A stretch of 64,000 nt of DNA, taken from positions 718,501 through 782,500 of the forward strand of contig NZ_CP115159.1 in the NCBI RefSeq assembly GCF_027594425.1, written 5' to 3'. This document shows, one piece after another, positions 18,014 to 28,024 of the stretch. A program made the position numbers and the translations under genes. The notes under the pieces are model-generated. The model was not told the DNA's origin. It did not search any database and worked only from the letters and a program-made list of their open reading frames with translations. Source of the stretch: Zunongwangia sp. HGR-M22. GTDB taxonomy: Bacteria > Bacteroidota > Bacteroidia > Flavobacteriales > Flavobacteriaceae. Numbering within the stretch: the first letter of the stretch is position 1; every line of letters begins with the position of its first letter.

Positions 18014-18583
18014 TTAGTTTTTACGATCTTCGATTATTTCTGAGAGCAATTTCTTAGCTCTTAATAGTTTAACTTTTACATTATTCATAGGTTCACCTAG
18101 CGATTCTGAAATCTCTTTATATGATTTTTCCTGAAAAAACCGAAGATTTAAAACTTCCTGATAATGCGGCTTCAATTTTTTTATATCCCGAAGCAATTGC
18201 GCTAAATTCTGTTCAGTAATTAGCTTATCTTCAATAGAAGGTGTTTCGTCTACGATGGTGTTCACTTTTTCGGTGTCCTCAGAAATAGTGTTGATGCGTA
18301 ACTGACTATTTTTCTTCCGAAGAATATCTACATGAATATTTTTCGAAATCGCAATAAGCCAAGTGCTGAAAGAATAATTTTCATCGAAAGTTTCTAATCT
18401 TTTAAAAGCTTTTGAAAATGTTTGAATAGTGATATCCTCAGCTTCATACTCATTTTGAGTTTTTTTAAGCTGAAATCCATAAACATTATTCCAAAATTGA
18501 TCCAGCAAATAGTTGAAAGCCGATTGACTTCCTTTTTTTGCTTCTTGGATTTTTTGTAATAAAATCGACTGGTTTACTTCCAA
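18014..18583 (-). CDS. ECF-type RNA polymerase sigma factor
   Basis: A sigma-70 family protein of the extracytoplasmic-function type with region 2 (YEAEDITIQTFSKAFKRL, near residues 40-60) and region 4 (LRFFQEKSYKEISESLGEP, near 145-165). No ATG occurs upstream of the domain. I placed the start at the TTG at 18583, inside the last codons of the glycosyltransferase gene (10-base overlap), giving 189 residues that begin MEVNQSILLQK. An in-frame ATG at 18667 would overlap that gene by 94 bases. No anti-sigma factor gene lies next to it, unlike many ECF genes, so how it is held inactive is unknown. Confidence 0.88.
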   Translation of the reverse strand: MEVNQSILLQKIQEAKKGSQSAFNYLLDQFWNNVYGFQLKKTQNEYEAEDITIQTFSKAFKRLETFDENYSFSTWLIAISKNIHVDILRKKNSQLRINTISEDTEKVNTIVDETPSIEDKLITEQNLAQLLRDIKKLKPHYQEVLNLRFFQEKSYKEISESLGEPMNNVKVKLLRAKKLLSEIIEDRKN

Positions 18584-19677
18584 TGTGAAGGTTTTGAAAT
18601 AGTATTTACAATAAATATACCTAATTGTGAGAGTATAAGAAAAGGTTCTAAAATAGGAAATAGCCAAACGATATCTCTCTCATCTAACTTTTTAGCTGAT
18701 TGAAAATATACAATACCTTCTATAATTAGTGTAAGACCTAGGGCGCCGATTACATATGGCCAGTAATATTTTAAACTTAACAGCATTACTAGAAAAATCC
18801 AAAATAGCAATCTTGCAGAATAAAATATGCCCAACAAAAGTTTATCCTTGTTTTTGTAGAATTTTGCTACAGAAGCATGTCGTCTTTTTTGTCGAAACCA
18901 ATCGGTAATGCTCGTTTTAGGGACGCTCCTGGTTATACTTTCAGTATGATCACAAATAGAGACATTTCTATTCGTTGCTGCTTCATTTACAAAAAGATCA
19001 TCATCGCCAGATCGAACGTGTAAATGGGATGCAAAGCCTTTTTGTTTGTAAAACTGTTTAGAAGTATACGCCAAATTTCTTCCTACGCCCATGTAAGGAT
19101 TACCCATTTTAGCGTAAGAAAAATATTGGATAGCTGTTAAAAGTGTTTCAAACCGAATCAATTTATTGATAAACGATTTTTTATACTTAAAATAACCGCC
19201 GTAACCCAAAACAATAGATTTTTCTTCGGTAAATCCAGAAGTCATATGTCGCAACCAGTGTATAGATTGTGGTGCGCAATCGGCATCTGTAAAGATTAGA
19301 TGTTCATTTTGTGCCTTTTTGATTCCCAAAGTAAGGGCGTATTTTTTATTGGCCCAAAAAGCTTCATTATTTATAACGTTTACAATTTTTATACGAGGAT
19401 CTATTTTCTGAAATTCTTCGATTACATCTAATGTGTTATCTGAAGATGCATCGTTAATAACGATTACCTCAAAATCTGGATAGTCCTGCTCTAAAATAGC
19501 AGGAAGAAAGTTTTGTAGATTTTCAGCTTCATTTTTAGCGCAAACGATCACTGAAACCGGAAATGAAGTCGCATAGACTTCAGAAGATTCGGATGCCGAA
19601 AACTTAAAAAAAGCTAAAAAATATCCAATATTAATTGCCGCAAATAGAAGAAAAAGGGCAAATAGAAATGTTGCCAT
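18574..19677 (-). CDS. Membrane glycosyltransferase, family 2
   Basis: A 367-residue GT2 enzyme. One N-terminal membrane segment (about 2-24) precedes the GT-A domain: VSVIVCAKNEAENL (nucleotide sugar binding), VINDASSDNT, FTDADCAP (DxD-type metal site), SGDDDLF (acid/base region) and a QKRRH motif corresponding to QxxRW. Three C-terminal membrane segments follow (about 285-365). Such proteins add sugars to lipids or polymers at the inner membrane; donor and acceptor are unknown. It follows the 67-residue Cys protein by 6 bases and overlaps the sigma factor start by 10 bases. Confidence 0.9.
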   Translation of the reverse strand: MATFLFALFLLFAAINIGYFLAFFKFSASESSEVYATSFPVSVIVCAKNEAENLQNFLPAILEQDYPDFEVIVINDASSDNTLDVIEEFQKIDPRIKIVNVINNEAFWANKKYALTLGIKKAQNEHLIFTDADCAPQSIHWLRHMTSGFTEEKSIVLGYGGYFKYKKSFINKLIRFETLLTAIQYFSYAKMGNPYMGVGRNLAYTSKQFYKQKGFASHLHVRSGDDDLFVNEAATNRNVSICDHTESITRSVPKTSITDWFRQKRRHASVAKFYKNKDKLLLGIFYSARLLFWIFLVMLLSLKYYWPYVIGALGLTLIIEGIVYFQSAKKLDERDIVWLFPILEPFLILSQLGIFIVNTISKPSHWK

Positions 19678-19683
19678 TGAGCA

Positions 19684-19887
19684 TTAATTGGTCTGTTGTT
19701 GTGGATTTTTACACTTTTCATCAGGCATTTTTCCACAGTAACTGCAAGCTTCGCCCTCTTTATTTAAAAACGGACTTTGGCTAGCACAAGTTCCTGCAAA
19801 CTTCCCGTCTTTTTTCGCCCATATTTTAATTGCAATGCCTGCAAAGGCTAATCCTAATAAAACCGCTGTTATGACAAATAGTTCCAT
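19684..19887 (-). CDS. Small membrane protein with a cysteine cluster
   Basis: A 67-residue protein with one N-terminal hydrophobic helix (about residues 3-24) and a Lys-rich tail carrying four cysteines at about 34, 48, 51 and 59. The CSYCGK pair with flanking cysteines looks like a small metal or disulfide site. I do not know its function, though similar short proteins occur in other Flavobacteriaceae. A -7 box TATTTTTG at 19905-19912 on the minus strand sits just upstream, so it is probably the first gene of a unit with the glycosyltransferase and sigma factor. Confidence 0.75.
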   Translation of the reverse strand: MELFVITAVLLGLAFAGIAIKIWAKKDGKFAGTCASQSPFLNKEGEACSYCGKMPDEKCKNPQQQTN

Positions 19888-20019
19888 AATAATATCTTCT
19901 GGTGCAAAAATACGAATTATTCGCTCTTTTTTAAAATAAGTCGGACGTTTAGTAAATGCTTTACAATATTTAACGAACTTTTACCGCAGCTAAAACTCAA
20001 GTCGCTGTAATTTAATATT

Positions 20020-20592
20020 ATGAAAAAAAATATATTCTTTTTTGTAGTTTTTTTCTCCTTACTTAGTTGTAAGAAAATGAAGCGACATCAACGAGAAATT
20101 ATAGTTGAAGAAGTTGAAAAGGAAGAAATCGTGGCAGATGAGCGACAGGAGCAGCAAAATGAAGAGCTGCAAGAATCCAGAAGCATAGCCGTGCTAATTG
20201 CCGAAAATGTAGAATTTACTGATTTTCATTTTTTATTGCAGAAAGCAGATTTAGCCACAAATTTATTGGAGAATCATGGACCTTATACCGTTTTTATTCC
20301 AACGAACAGCAGTTTAGAGAGTTTTGAAGTTGACGATTTTGACGAAAAAGAGACTGCCAAATTTTCTAAGTTTTTTATACTGAATAGAGGTGTTTCTTAT
20401 GAGGATCTAAAAAGAAAGATTGAGAATAACGAAGGTGAATTTTTTATAGAGAATATACTTGGTTCTAAACTTCAATTTATAATAAAGGACAACGTAATTT
20501 TTCTAAAAAGTTCGAATGGATATTTACTTAAAGTTGATAAGTATGCTGAATGTTCTAATGGATACCTGTATAAGATTGAAGCTAATAATTAA
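20020..20592 (+). CDS. Fasciclin-domain lipoprotein
   Basis: A 190-residue protein with a lipoprotein signal (MKKNIFFFVVFFSLLSC), a Glu/Gln-rich linker (about 22-55), and one FAS1-like domain from about residue 60: it contains the HGPYTVFIPTNSSLESF block typical of fasciclin folds and a C-terminal YLLKVDKYAECSNGYLYKI strand pair. Fasciclin domains mediate adhesion in secreted and surface proteins. The domain is somewhat short, so function is tentative. The stop codon overlaps that of murB on the other strand by 3 bases. Confidence 0.82.
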   Translation: MKKNIFFFVVFFSLLSCKKMKRHQREIIVEEVEKEEIVADERQEQQNEELQESRSIAVLIAENVEFTDFHFLLQKADLATNLLENHGPYTVFIPTNSSLESFEVDDFDEKETAKFSKFFILNRGVSYEDLKRKIENNEGEFFIENILGSKLQFIIKDNVIFLKSSNGYLLKVDKYAECSNGYLYKIEANN

Positions 20593-21596
20593 ATAATGTT
20601 AACTTCAGGTTCTAGCTCGACGCCAAATTTCTCTTTAACAATTTCTCTAACTTTTAGCGATAATTCTAAAATATCGCTACCGCTAGCATTACCATAATTT
20701 ACGAGTACTAACGCCTGTTTTTTATGCACGCCGGCATCGCCATCGCGATAACCTTTTAATCCGGCTTGGTCGATAAGCCAGCCAGCAGGAATTTTAACTT
20801 CTGTATCGCTTATTTTATAACTAGGAACTTCAGGGAAATTCTTTTGTAGCGTTACAAATGCTTCCGTAGAAATTATCGGATTTTTAAAAAAGCTGCCTGA
20901 ATTACCAATTTCAGCTGGATTGGGTAATTTGCTTTCTCGAATTCGAATAACGGCATCAGAGACATCTCTTATGCTAGGATTTTCGATACCTTTCAATTCA
21001 GATTCAATAGCGCCGTAATCTATCTTAAGTTGATGATTTTTCGTGCTAAGCTTAAAGTTTACGCTGGTAATAATATATTGTCCTTTCAGCTTATTTTTAA
21101 AAACTGAATTTCTATAATCAAATTCGCAATCTTCTAAAGTAAAAGTTTTGCTTTCTAAGGTTTGAATATTGATGGCTTCACAGGATACAAAAGTATCTTT
21201 AAGTTCTACTCCATAAGCACCGATATTTTGAATAGGAGAGGTGCCTACATTTCCCGGAATTAAGGAGAGATTTTCTAGTCCACCAAAATCTTGTTGGAGG
21301 GTCCATAAAACAAACTCATGCCAGTTTTCCCCGGCATGAGCTTTTATAATTACATAGTCTTCTTTTTCTTCTAGAACTTGTTTTCCTTTTAAGCCAATTT
21401 GGAGTACGGTTTTAGAAATATCGCCAGTTAAGAGCATATTGCTACCACCACCAAGAATAAAAAGTTCTTCGGCGTAGGTTTTCCTCAAAATCTTTTTTAA
21501 ACCATCAATTGTTTGGATTTTGATGAATTTATTTGCTCTAACATCAATCCCAAAACTATTGTAGGGTTTTAAAGATACATTGTGGATAACCTTCAT
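20589..21596 (-). CDS. murB: UDP-N-acetylmuramate dehydrogenase
   Basis: A 335-residue type I MurB, the FAD enzyme that reduces UDP-GlcNAc-enolpyruvate to UDP-MurNAc with NADPH in peptidoglycan synthesis. FAD-binding LGGGSNML and LIPGNVGTSPIQNIGAYG blocks are present, as are the catalytic Ser in GNSGSFFKNP and the C-terminal Glu in ELEPEV. It lies 5 bases downstream of the aminotransferase gene on the same strand and is likely co-transcribed with it. No truncation. Confidence 0.96.
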   Translation of the reverse strand: MKVIHNVSLKPYNSFGIDVRANKFIKIQTIDGLKKILRKTYAEELFILGGGSNMLLTGDISKTVLQIGLKGKQVLEEKEDYVIIKAHAGENWHEFVLWTLQQDFGGLENLSLIPGNVGTSPIQNIGAYGVELKDTFVSCEAINIQTLESKTFTLEDCEFDYRNSVFKNKLKGQYIITSVNFKLSTKNHQLKIDYGAIESELKGIENPSIRDVSDAVIRIRESKLPNPAEIGNSGSFFKNPIISTEAFVTLQKNFPEVPSYKISDTEVKIPAGWLIDQAGLKGYRDGDAGVHKKQALVLVNYGNASGSDILELSLKVREIVKEKFGVELEPEVNII

Positions 21597-21601
21597 ATCT
21601 T

Positions 21602-22795
21602 TTATTTACTCGTGTATTCTTTAATAGCCACTTCTAAAATTTCAAGCGCACGCTCTAAATTTTCTCTTTTTAAAACATAAGCGATACGAACCTGATTTAA
21701 TCCTGTATTTGGTGTAGAATAAAAACCGGCAGCAGGAGCAACCATTACAGTCTCGCCTTGGTATTCAAAATCTTCTAATAGCCATTGTGCAAAATCGTCT
21801 GCACTTTTTATAGGAAGTTCTGCAATACAATAAAAAGCACCTTTTGGTTTAGCAACTTTTACGCCTTCCATTTTTTCAAGACCTTCTACAAGAATATTTC
21901 TTCGTAATGTATATTCTTCGTTTACTTCTTCAAAATATTCCTGTGGCGTATCCAAAGCCGCTTCACTTGCAATTTGTGCTAAAGTTGGCGGGCTTAATCT
22001 CGCTTGCGCAAACTTCATTGCAGTAGTGATAACCTCTTTGTTTTTAGAAACCAAACATCCAATACGAGCACCGCACATACTAAAACGTTTAGAAACCGAA
22101 TCGACCATAATAGCATTATTCGCCAATTCTGGAATACTCATAATGCTATTATGTTTTACTCCGTCATAAGTGAACTCACGATAAACTTCATCGGCCACTA
22201 CAAAAAGATCATGTTTTAACGCTAGATCGGCGATTTGCTGTACTTCTTCTTTGGTGTAAAGATATCCCGTTGGATTTCCTGGATTACAAAGAAGTATCGC
22301 TTTGGTTTTTTCTGTAATTAGTTTTTCGAATTCTGAAATTGGAGGTAATGCAAAGTTATTTTCGATCGAAGATTCGATAGGAACTATTGTTACGCCACTT
22401 GAAGTTGCAAAACCATTGTAATTTGCATAAAACGGTTCAGGAATAATTACTTCGTCTCCCGGGTCGGTAATGGTGCCCATGGCAAATAATAGCGCTTCAG
22501 AACCACCAGTAGTCACGATAATATCTTCCGCAGTAATATGAATATCGTTTCTCTCGTAATATTTAGCCAGTTTTTCGCGATAGCTTGCAAATCCTGCAGA
22601 GTGGCTATAGGATAAAACTTCGATACTATTATTCTTAACGGCCTGCATGGCAATATCTGGAGTTTTAATATCTGGCTGGCCAATATTTAACTGGTATATC
22701 TTTTTACCTTTTTTCGCTGCAGCTTCCGCAAACGGAACTAATTTCCTTATCGGAGATTCGGGCATGCTAAGCCCTTTTTTAGAAATAGAAGGCAT
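21602..22795 (-). CDS. Class I/II PLP-dependent aminotransferase
   Basis: A 397-residue fold-type I aminotransferase of the aspartate/aromatic group. The PLP-binding lysine is in DSVSKRFSMCGARIGC; NPGNPTGY and VADEVYREF supply ring-contacting Asn, Asp and Tyr; the substrate-carboxylate Arg is in the C-terminal VRIAYV block. It begins MPSISKKGLSMPESPIRKLV. Likely substrates are aspartate, aromatic amino acids or glutamate with their keto acids; the sequence alone does not settle which. It is the first gene of a unit with murB; a -7-like TAATTTTG lies at 22827-22834. Confidence 0.92.
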   Translation of the reverse strand: MPSISKKGLSMPESPIRKLVPFAEAAAKKGKKIYQLNIGQPDIKTPDIAMQAVKNNSIEVLSYSHSAGFASYREKLAKYYERNDIHITAEDIIVTTGGSEALLFAMGTITDPGDEVIIPEPFYANYNGFATSSGVTIVPIESSIENNFALPPISEFEKLITEKTKAILLCNPGNPTGYLYTKEEVQQIADLALKHDLFVVADEVYREFTYDGVKHNSIMSIPELANNAIMVDSVSKRFSMCGARIGCLVSKNKEVITTAMKFAQARLSPPTLAQIASEAALDTPQEYFEEVNEEYTLRRNILVEGLEKMEGVKVAKPKGAFYCIAELPIKSADDFAQWLLEDFEYQGETVMVAPAAGFYSTPNTGLNQVRIAYVLKRENLERALEILEVAIKEYTSK

Positions 22796-22898
22796 TCTCT
22801 TGCGTTTTATGTTTGTTGCAAAAATGCAAAATTAAAGTAAGAATCTTGGTAGGATTTATCGAAATTTAAGAGATGTTGTGGAGCTACAGAAAAAGCAT

Positions 22899-22928
22899 AA
22901 AAAAACTCCCTTTAAAAGGGAGTTTTTA
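22899..22928. terminator. Hairpin terminator after the DUF1573 gene
   Basis: AAAAACTCCCTTT and AAAGGGAGTTTTT form a near-perfect 13-bp stem, flanked by A and T runs on both sides. Confidence 0.85.
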
Positions 22929-22943
22929 GATTTTTAACGTTTA

Positions 22944-23345
22944 TTATTTTGTGTCACTATTCTCAGTTTCGTCATCCAAAACTCTACCTTTAATTTTTAG
23001 AGCTTTGGTAGGTTCTTCAGCATTCGAATAGACCGTAACCGTTTTTCTTATGGGACCTACGATCTTTGTGTTATATTTTACCTCAATTTTCCCAGTCTCT
23101 CCCGGTTTTACAGGGCTTTCTGGTTTTGTAGGTATTGTACAACCACAACTAGAAGTCACATCTTTTATAACCAAATCGATATCGCCGGTATTTGTAAATT
23201 CAAATACGCGAACACCGTCGCTTCCTTTTTTTATTTCACCAAAGTCTATAGTTTCAGACTTAAATTTCATCTTGGCAGCTTTTTGTGCCACAGCAGAATT
23301 GAAACCTATAAAGGCCAATACGGTGATTAAAACTAGTTTTTTCAT
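22944..23345 (-). CDS. Secreted DUF1573 protein
   Basis: A 133-residue protein with a Sec signal peptide (MKKLVLITVLAFIGFNSAVA) and one DUF1573 Ig-like beta-sandwich: ETIDFGEIKKG, VFEFTNTGD, and the TSSCGCTIP block with the paired cysteines typical of the family, followed by KPGETGKIEVKYNT. The family is abundant in Bacteroidota envelopes; no biochemical role is established. It is a single gene with a terminator at 22899 and diverges from valS. Confidence 0.92.
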   Translation of the reverse strand: MKKLVLITVLAFIGFNSAVAQKAAKMKFKSETIDFGEIKKGSDGVRVFEFTNTGDIDLVIKDVTSSCGCTIPTKPESPVKPGETGKIEVKYNTKIVGPIRKTVTVYSNAEEPTKALKIKGRVLDDETENSDTK

Positions 23346-23477
23346 AATTCAAAATTTTTCGGAATAGTAAATATACACTGAATTGCAATAGGTTCAAAAA
23401 TTATATTCAATTCAACTCCTTTTAAATTCCTTCACTTATAATTACTTTTGCTCTTATTTTCAAAAACTAGACCAATT

Positions 23478-26108
23478 ATGGCAATCGCTTCACAATACAG
23501 CGCAAATAAAGTAGAAGATAAATGGTATAAATACTGGATGGATCATAAATACTTCCACTCAGAGGTAGATGAAAGAGAACCTTATACCATTGTTATCCCG
23601 CCACCAAACGTAACAGGAGTCTTACATATGGGGCATATGCTGAATAATACTATTCAGGATGTTTTGGTGAGAAGAGCTCGTTTAAAAGGATTTAATGCGT
23701 GCTGGGTACCGGGTACAGATCACGCTTCTATCGCTACTGAAGCGAAAGTCGTAGCAAAATTAAAAAGCGAGGGCATTAGTAAAAATGATCTTTCGCGTGA
23801 GGAATTTTTGGAACACGCCTGGGAATGGACGTATAAACATGGCGGGATTATCCTGGATCAGCTTAAGAAATTGGGAGCTTCCTGCGATTGGGATCGTACA
23901 AAGTTTACAATGGACGACAATATGTCTGCCTCTGTAATTAAAGTTTTTGTAGATCTATATGAGAAAGGTCTGGTTTATCGTGGATTTAGAATGGTGAACT
24001 GGGATCCTGAAGCAAAGACAACGCTGTCTGACGAAGAGGTGATCTATCAGGAAAAACAAGGGCATTTATATTACCTGAATTATAAGATCGAAGGAAGTGA
24101 TGAGGTCGTAACGATTGCTACCACGCGTCCTGAAACTATTCTTGGAGATACAGCGATTTGCATTAACCCCAACGACGAGCGTTTTACGCATCTAAAAGGG
24201 AAAAAAGCAATCGTGCCTATTTGTGGTCGAGTGATTCCTATAATTGAAGATGAATATGTTGATCTCGAATTTGGTACAGGTTGCTTAAAAGTTACACCTG
24301 CACACGACGAGAATGATAAAGTGTTGGGAGATAAGCACAATCTTGAAATTATCGATATTTTTAATGATGATGCTACGCTGAATGACTTCGGAATGCATTA
24401 TGCGGGGAAAGATCGTTTTGAAGTTAGAAAAGAAATTGTAGCTGAATTAAAAGAATCTGGAGTTTTAGTAAAAACTGAAGAGCATACCAATAAAGTGGGC
24501 ACCAGCGAACGTACCGGTGCGGTTATCGAACCAAAACTAAGTGACCAGTGGTTTTTAAAAATGAAAGACCTGGCGCAACCAGCGATCGATGCTGTAGTTG
24601 GTGATGATATTAATTTAGTGCCAGAGAAATTTTTAAGCACGTACCGTCACTGGATGGAAAATGTGCGTGACTGGAATATTTCACGGCAGCTTTGGTGGGG
24701 ACACCAAATTCCGGCTTATTATTATGGCGATGGTACTAATGATTTTGTAGTTGCAGAATCACTTGAAGATGCAGTAAAGAAAGCACAAGATAAAACAGGA
24801 AATTCAGCTTTAACTACTGAAGATCTAACACAGGATAAAGATGCTTTAGATACCTGGTTCTCTTCATGGTTATGGCCAATGAGTGTTTTCAACGGAGTTT
24901 TAGAGCCAGAAAATGAAGAAATAAACTATTATTATCCAACCAATGATTTAGTAACTGCACCAGAGATTTTATTTTTCTGGGTAGCAAGAATGATCATTGC
25001 AGGTTACGAATATCGCGGGGAACGACCATTCAAAAATGTTTACTTAACAGGAATTGTTAGAGATAAACAGCGTCGTAAAATGTCTAAATCTTTAGGGAAC
25101 TCGCCAGATCCGCTAGGGTTGATCGATCAATACGGTGCCGATGGTGTTCGCGTAGGGATGTTATTGAGTTCTCCTGCCGGAAATGATTTAATGTTCGATG
25201 AGGATCTTTGTAAGCAGGGAAGTGCTTTTGCTAACAAAATCTGGAATGCATTCCGTTTGGTAATGGGATGGGAAGTTTCAGCCGAAATCGAGCAGCCAGA
25301 AACTTCTAAAATTGCAATCGACTGGTATAAAGCAAAATTCCAGAAAAGTTTAGCTGAAATCGAAGATCATTATTCTAAATACAGAATTAGCGATGCTTTG
25401 ATGGGAACTTATAAATTGATTTGGGATGACTATTGTAGCTGGTTTTTAGAAATGGTAAAACCGGGTTACGAGCAGCCAATCGATAAGAAAACTTTTGATG
25501 CGGTAATTACTATTTTAGAAGATAATCTACGCATTCTTCATCCTTTTATGCCTTTTGTTACTGAAGAGATTTGGCAAACCATAAGTGAACGAACTCCGCA
25601 AGAAGCTTTGATCGTGGCGAAATGGCCAGAACAAGTTTCTTATGATGAGAAGATTATTAGCGAGTTTGCTTTCGCCTCTGAAGTTATTTCAGGTATTAGA
25701 AAAATTAGAACTGATAAAAACATTGCGTTTAAAAATACCATTGATCTTAAAATTCAGAATAACGATAAAGTTTCAGACTCGTTTGACAAAGTGATCGCTA
25801 AAATGGGTAATATCGAAAATCTGGAATATGTAAACGACCAGGTTGAAGGTGCGTTATCCTTTAGAGTGAAATCTAACGATTATTTTATTCCGGTTGGTGG
25901 AGCAATTGATGTAGAAGCTGAAATTGCAAAATTAGAGGAAGAATTAAAATACACTGAAGGTTTCTTAAATTCAGTAAATAAAAAGCTTTCTAATGAGCGT
26001 TTTGTAAACAATGCGCCAGATAAGGTGGTTGCAGTAGAAAAAGCTAAAAAAGCTGATGCAGAAGCTAAAATTGAAGCTTTAAAAGCAAGTTTGTCAAGCT
26101 TAAAGTAA
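23478..26108 (+). CDS. valS: Valyl-tRNA synthetase
   Basis: An 876-residue class I aminoacyl-tRNA synthetase charging tRNA-Val. The HIGH-type motif is in [15 protein letters not shown] (near residue 50), and KMSKS in [11 protein letters not shown] (near 533), with the CP1 editing domain between ([15 protein letters not shown]). A C-terminal coiled-coil arm ([16 protein letters not shown]) closes the protein. I chose the ATG at 23478 giving [20 protein letters not shown]; an in-frame TTG at 23448 adds ten residues that do not fit the family. A possible -7 box TACTTTTG is at 23443-23450. No T-box or other leader is visible. Confidence 0.97.
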   Translation: MAIASQYSANKVEDKWYKYWMDHKYFHSEVDEREPYTIVIPPPNVTGVLHMGHMLNNTIQDVLVRRARLKGFNACWVPGTDHASIATEAKVVAKLKSEGISKNDLSREEFLEHAWEWTYKHGGIILDQLKKLGASCDWDRTKFTMDDNMSASVIKVFVDLYEKGLVYRGFRMVNWDPEAKTTLSDEEVIYQEKQGHLYYLNYKIEGSDEVVTIATTRPETILGDTAICINPNDERFTHLKGKKAIVPICGRVIPIIEDEYVDLEFGTGCLKVTPAHDENDKVLGDKHNLEIIDIFNDDATLNDFGMHYAGKDRFEVRKEIVAELKESGVLVKTEEHTNKVGTSERTGAVIEPKLSDQWFLKMKDLAQPAIDAVVGDDINLVPEKFLSTYRHWMENVRDWNISRQLWWGHQIPAYYYGDGTNDFVVAESLEDAVKKAQDKTGNSALTTEDLTQDKDALDTWFSSWLWPMSVFNGVLEPENEEINYYYPTNDLVTAPEILFFWVARMIIAGYEYRGERPFKNVYLTGIVRDKQRRKMSKSLGNSPDPLGLIDQYGADGVRVGMLLSSPAGNDLMFDEDLCKQGSAFANKIWNAFRLVMGWEVSAEIEQPETSKIAIDWYKAKFQKSLAEIEDHYSKYRISDALMGTYKLIWDDYCSWFLEMVKPGYEQPIDKKTFDAVITILEDNLRILHPFMPFVTEEIWQTISERTPQEALIVAKWPEQVSYDEKIISEFAFASEVISGIRKIRTDKNIAFKNTIDLKIQNNDKVSDSFDKVIAKMGNIENLEYVNDQVEGALSFRVKSNDYFIPVGGAIDVEAEIAKLEEELKYTEGFLNSVNKKLSNERFVNNAPDKVVAVEKAKKADAEAKIEALKASLSSLK

Positions 26109-26130
26109 AAATACAGATCAAATATAAATT

Positions 26131-26158
26131 AAGCCTCACATCTAGTGGGGCTTTTTTA
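26131..26158 (+). terminator. Hairpin terminator after valS
   Basis: AAGCCTCAC and GTGGGGCTT pair with one G-T, followed by a T run on the plus strand, 23 bases after the valS stop. Confidence 0.85.
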
Positions 26159-26284
26159 TTTGCCTCTTTTTTTTAAGAAAAGTAAGATTGGAAAATAGAA
26201 TTTTTCGAATCGAGAATGCTGAAAAAAATAATCGCTTAATACTCCTCGTGATTTCGAGCTTTATAGTGTCTTAATATCTAATAT

Positions 26285-26560
26285 CTATTCAGGAACTTTG
26301 CCAATATGTTTTTCAACAAGTTCAATATATTTTTCTTCAGCTTCTTTTTTGCTTAGATCTTTAACCTGAAAAAGAGCGTTAATTTTAAATGCGCTTCTAA
26401 GATCTCCACCTTCAGAAGGTGGGATGTAAAAGCCATTATTTTCTGTAGCTCTTTTATAATAAGCATAAAAATGCAGCATAATATCTGGAGGTAATTTTTT
26501 GCTGGTATTGCTGGCTATTTCGTAAGCTTTCAAAAAACGATTCCTGTTACTTTCAGGCAT
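26285..26560 (-). CDS. Acyl-CoA-binding protein
   Basis: A 91-residue four-helix ACBP that binds long-chain acyl-CoA esters in the cytosol. The core LPPDIMLHFYAYYKRATENN, with the Tyr and Lys that contact CoA, is clear; the WDLKxxxS region seen in eukaryotic members is altered (GGDLRSAFKINALFQVKDLS). It is the last gene after psd (15 bases between) in a phospholipid synthesis cluster, which fits a role in acyl-CoA handling. Confidence 0.9.
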   Translation of the reverse strand: MPESNRNRFLKAYEIASNTSKKLPPDIMLHFYAYYKRATENNGFYIPPSEGGDLRSAFKINALFQVKDLSKKEAEEKYIELVEKHIGKVPE

Positions 26561-26575
26561 AACTAAAACATAAAT

Positions 26576-27226
26576 TTAAACTTCAGCAATAACGGTAATT
26601 CCGCCTTTTACTTTTTCATTTAATGCAACATTGATAGGAGTGCCAAGAGGTAAAAAAACATCTACACGTGATCCAAATTTTATGAATCCACTATCGCTAC
26701 CCTGTACCACATCTTTGCCTTCTTCAGCATAATTAACTATACGCTTAGCTAAAGCTCCGGCTATCTGGCGATATAATATTGGTCCTGTTACGGGGTTTTC
26801 TACTACTACAGTAGTTCTCTCGTTTTCTTCACTCGATTTTGGATGCCAGGCAACCAAAAACTTACCTGGATGATATTTACTATATTTTACTTTTCCGCCA
26901 ATTGGGTGTCTAGTAACATGCACATTAAGAGGAGACATGAAAATACTTACCTGTAGTCTTTTTTCTTGAAAGAATTCTTTCTCAAAAACCTCTTCAATAA
27001 CTACAACCTTACCATCTACGGGAGCAACAACATTATTGTCATTTATAGCAGTTTGCCTTTTCGGGTTTCTGAAAAACTGGACAATTAAAGCAAAGAATAG
27101 TATTGATGCCGCTAAAATGGCAAATTTTATCCAATATTGATTAATTAACGAATAAGAACCAATATTTATTACCAACAGTGAAACTGCAGTAATAGCCATG
27201 ATTTTGTAGCCTTCTTTATGAAACAT
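26576..27226 (-). CDS. psd: Phosphatidylserine decarboxylase
   Basis: A 216-residue pyruvoyl enzyme that makes phosphatidylethanolamine from phosphatidylserine. Two N-terminal hydrophobic segments (about 8-50) anchor it. The core includes PVDGKVVVI, SPLNVHVTRHPIGG (His of the active site) and a GSDSGFIKFGSRVDVFLP block whose Gly-Ser would be the self-cleavage site forming the pyruvoyl group. This is the short bacterial/archaeal-like form. It overlaps the end of cdsA by 11 bases, so the two are translationally coupled. Confidence 0.95.
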   Translation of the reverse strand: MFHKEGYKIMAITAVSLLVINIGSYSLINQYWIKFAILAASILFFALIVQFFRNPKRQTAINDNNVVAPVDGKVVVIEEVFEKEFFQEKRLQVSIFMSPLNVHVTRHPIGGKVKYSKYHPGKFLVAWHPKSSEENERTTVVVENPVTGPILYRQIAGALAKRIVNYAEEGKDVVQGSDSGFIKFGSRVDVFLPLGTPINVALNEKVKGGITVIAEV

Positions 27227-28019
27227 AATTTAAAAGGTATAAGTAAGCATAAACAAATGGGGCCGCAAAAATAATACTATCTAGTCTATCAAACAAACCA
27301 CCGTGTCCTGGCATTAGATTTCCACTATCTTTTACGCCGGCCTGACGTTTAAATTTAGATTGGATTAGATCTCCTAAAGTACCAAAAACACTAATGAAAA
27401 TCGCTAAACCTACCCAATCTAACGGATTTAGAAAGGAGGTGTAATCTGCTATGAAATAACTTACAATTGCAGTAAATATAATACCTCCAATAAAGCCTTC
27501 TACAGTTTTATTAGGAGAAATTCTTTCGAATAATTTACGTTTTCCAAAATTCTTACCTACAATATAAGCAAAAGTATCATTAGTCCAAATTAAACCAAAA
27601 ATGCCTACAACGAGCTTCGGTTTAAATTCACCTTCGATAGTTGGGATAAGCGTTAAAAAAATAACCGACGATATTAGATAAAAGATAATAATAATGTATT
27701 TCTTTTTTTCAAATACCGGTATTTTACGAATTACCAACAGATCTTTTACTAAAAATAAATTTACAAATATGGTAACCGCCAAAAGAATTAGCGTGGCGTT
27801 TTGATCAAATTTTAAAAAGCTGAAAAGATAAAATAATAAGGCTTGTACTGCGTATAGCGCGTAACTTTTTAAATGCAATAACTTTTGCATTTCGATAAGA
27901 CAGATAAGCCCAAGTATGTAAAAAAGACCAATAAAAATTAATTCAGAAGAAAGGATAGAGGCTACTAATATTGATATATATAGTAATCCTGATACTGTTC
28001 TAATTATCGCTTCCCTCAT
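27216..28019 (-). CDS. cdsA: Phosphatidate cytidylyltransferase
   Basis: A 267-residue inner-membrane enzyme making CDP-diacylglycerol from CTP and phosphatidic acid. It has about eight hydrophobic segments and the C-terminal CDS signature (LGDLIQSKFKRQAGVKDSG followed by LMPGHGGLFDRLDS) with the metal-binding Asp residues. NDTFAYIVGK is also conserved. It follows the LUD gene by 5 bases and overlaps psd by 11, placing successive steps of phospholipid synthesis in one message. Confidence 0.96.
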   Translation of the reverse strand: MREAIIRTVSGLLYISILVASILSSELIFIGLFYILGLICLIEMQKLLHLKSYALYAVQALLFYLFSFLKFDQNATLILLAVTIFVNLFLVKDLLVIRKIPVFEKKKYIIIIFYLISSVIFLTLIPTIEGEFKPKLVVGIFGLIWTNDTFAYIVGKNFGKRKLFERISPNKTVEGFIGGIIFTAIVSYFIADYTSFLNPLDWVGLAIFISVFGTLGDLIQSKFKRQAGVKDSGNLMPGHGGLFDRLDSIIFAAPFVYAYLYLLNYVS

Positions 28020-28024
28020 AAATA

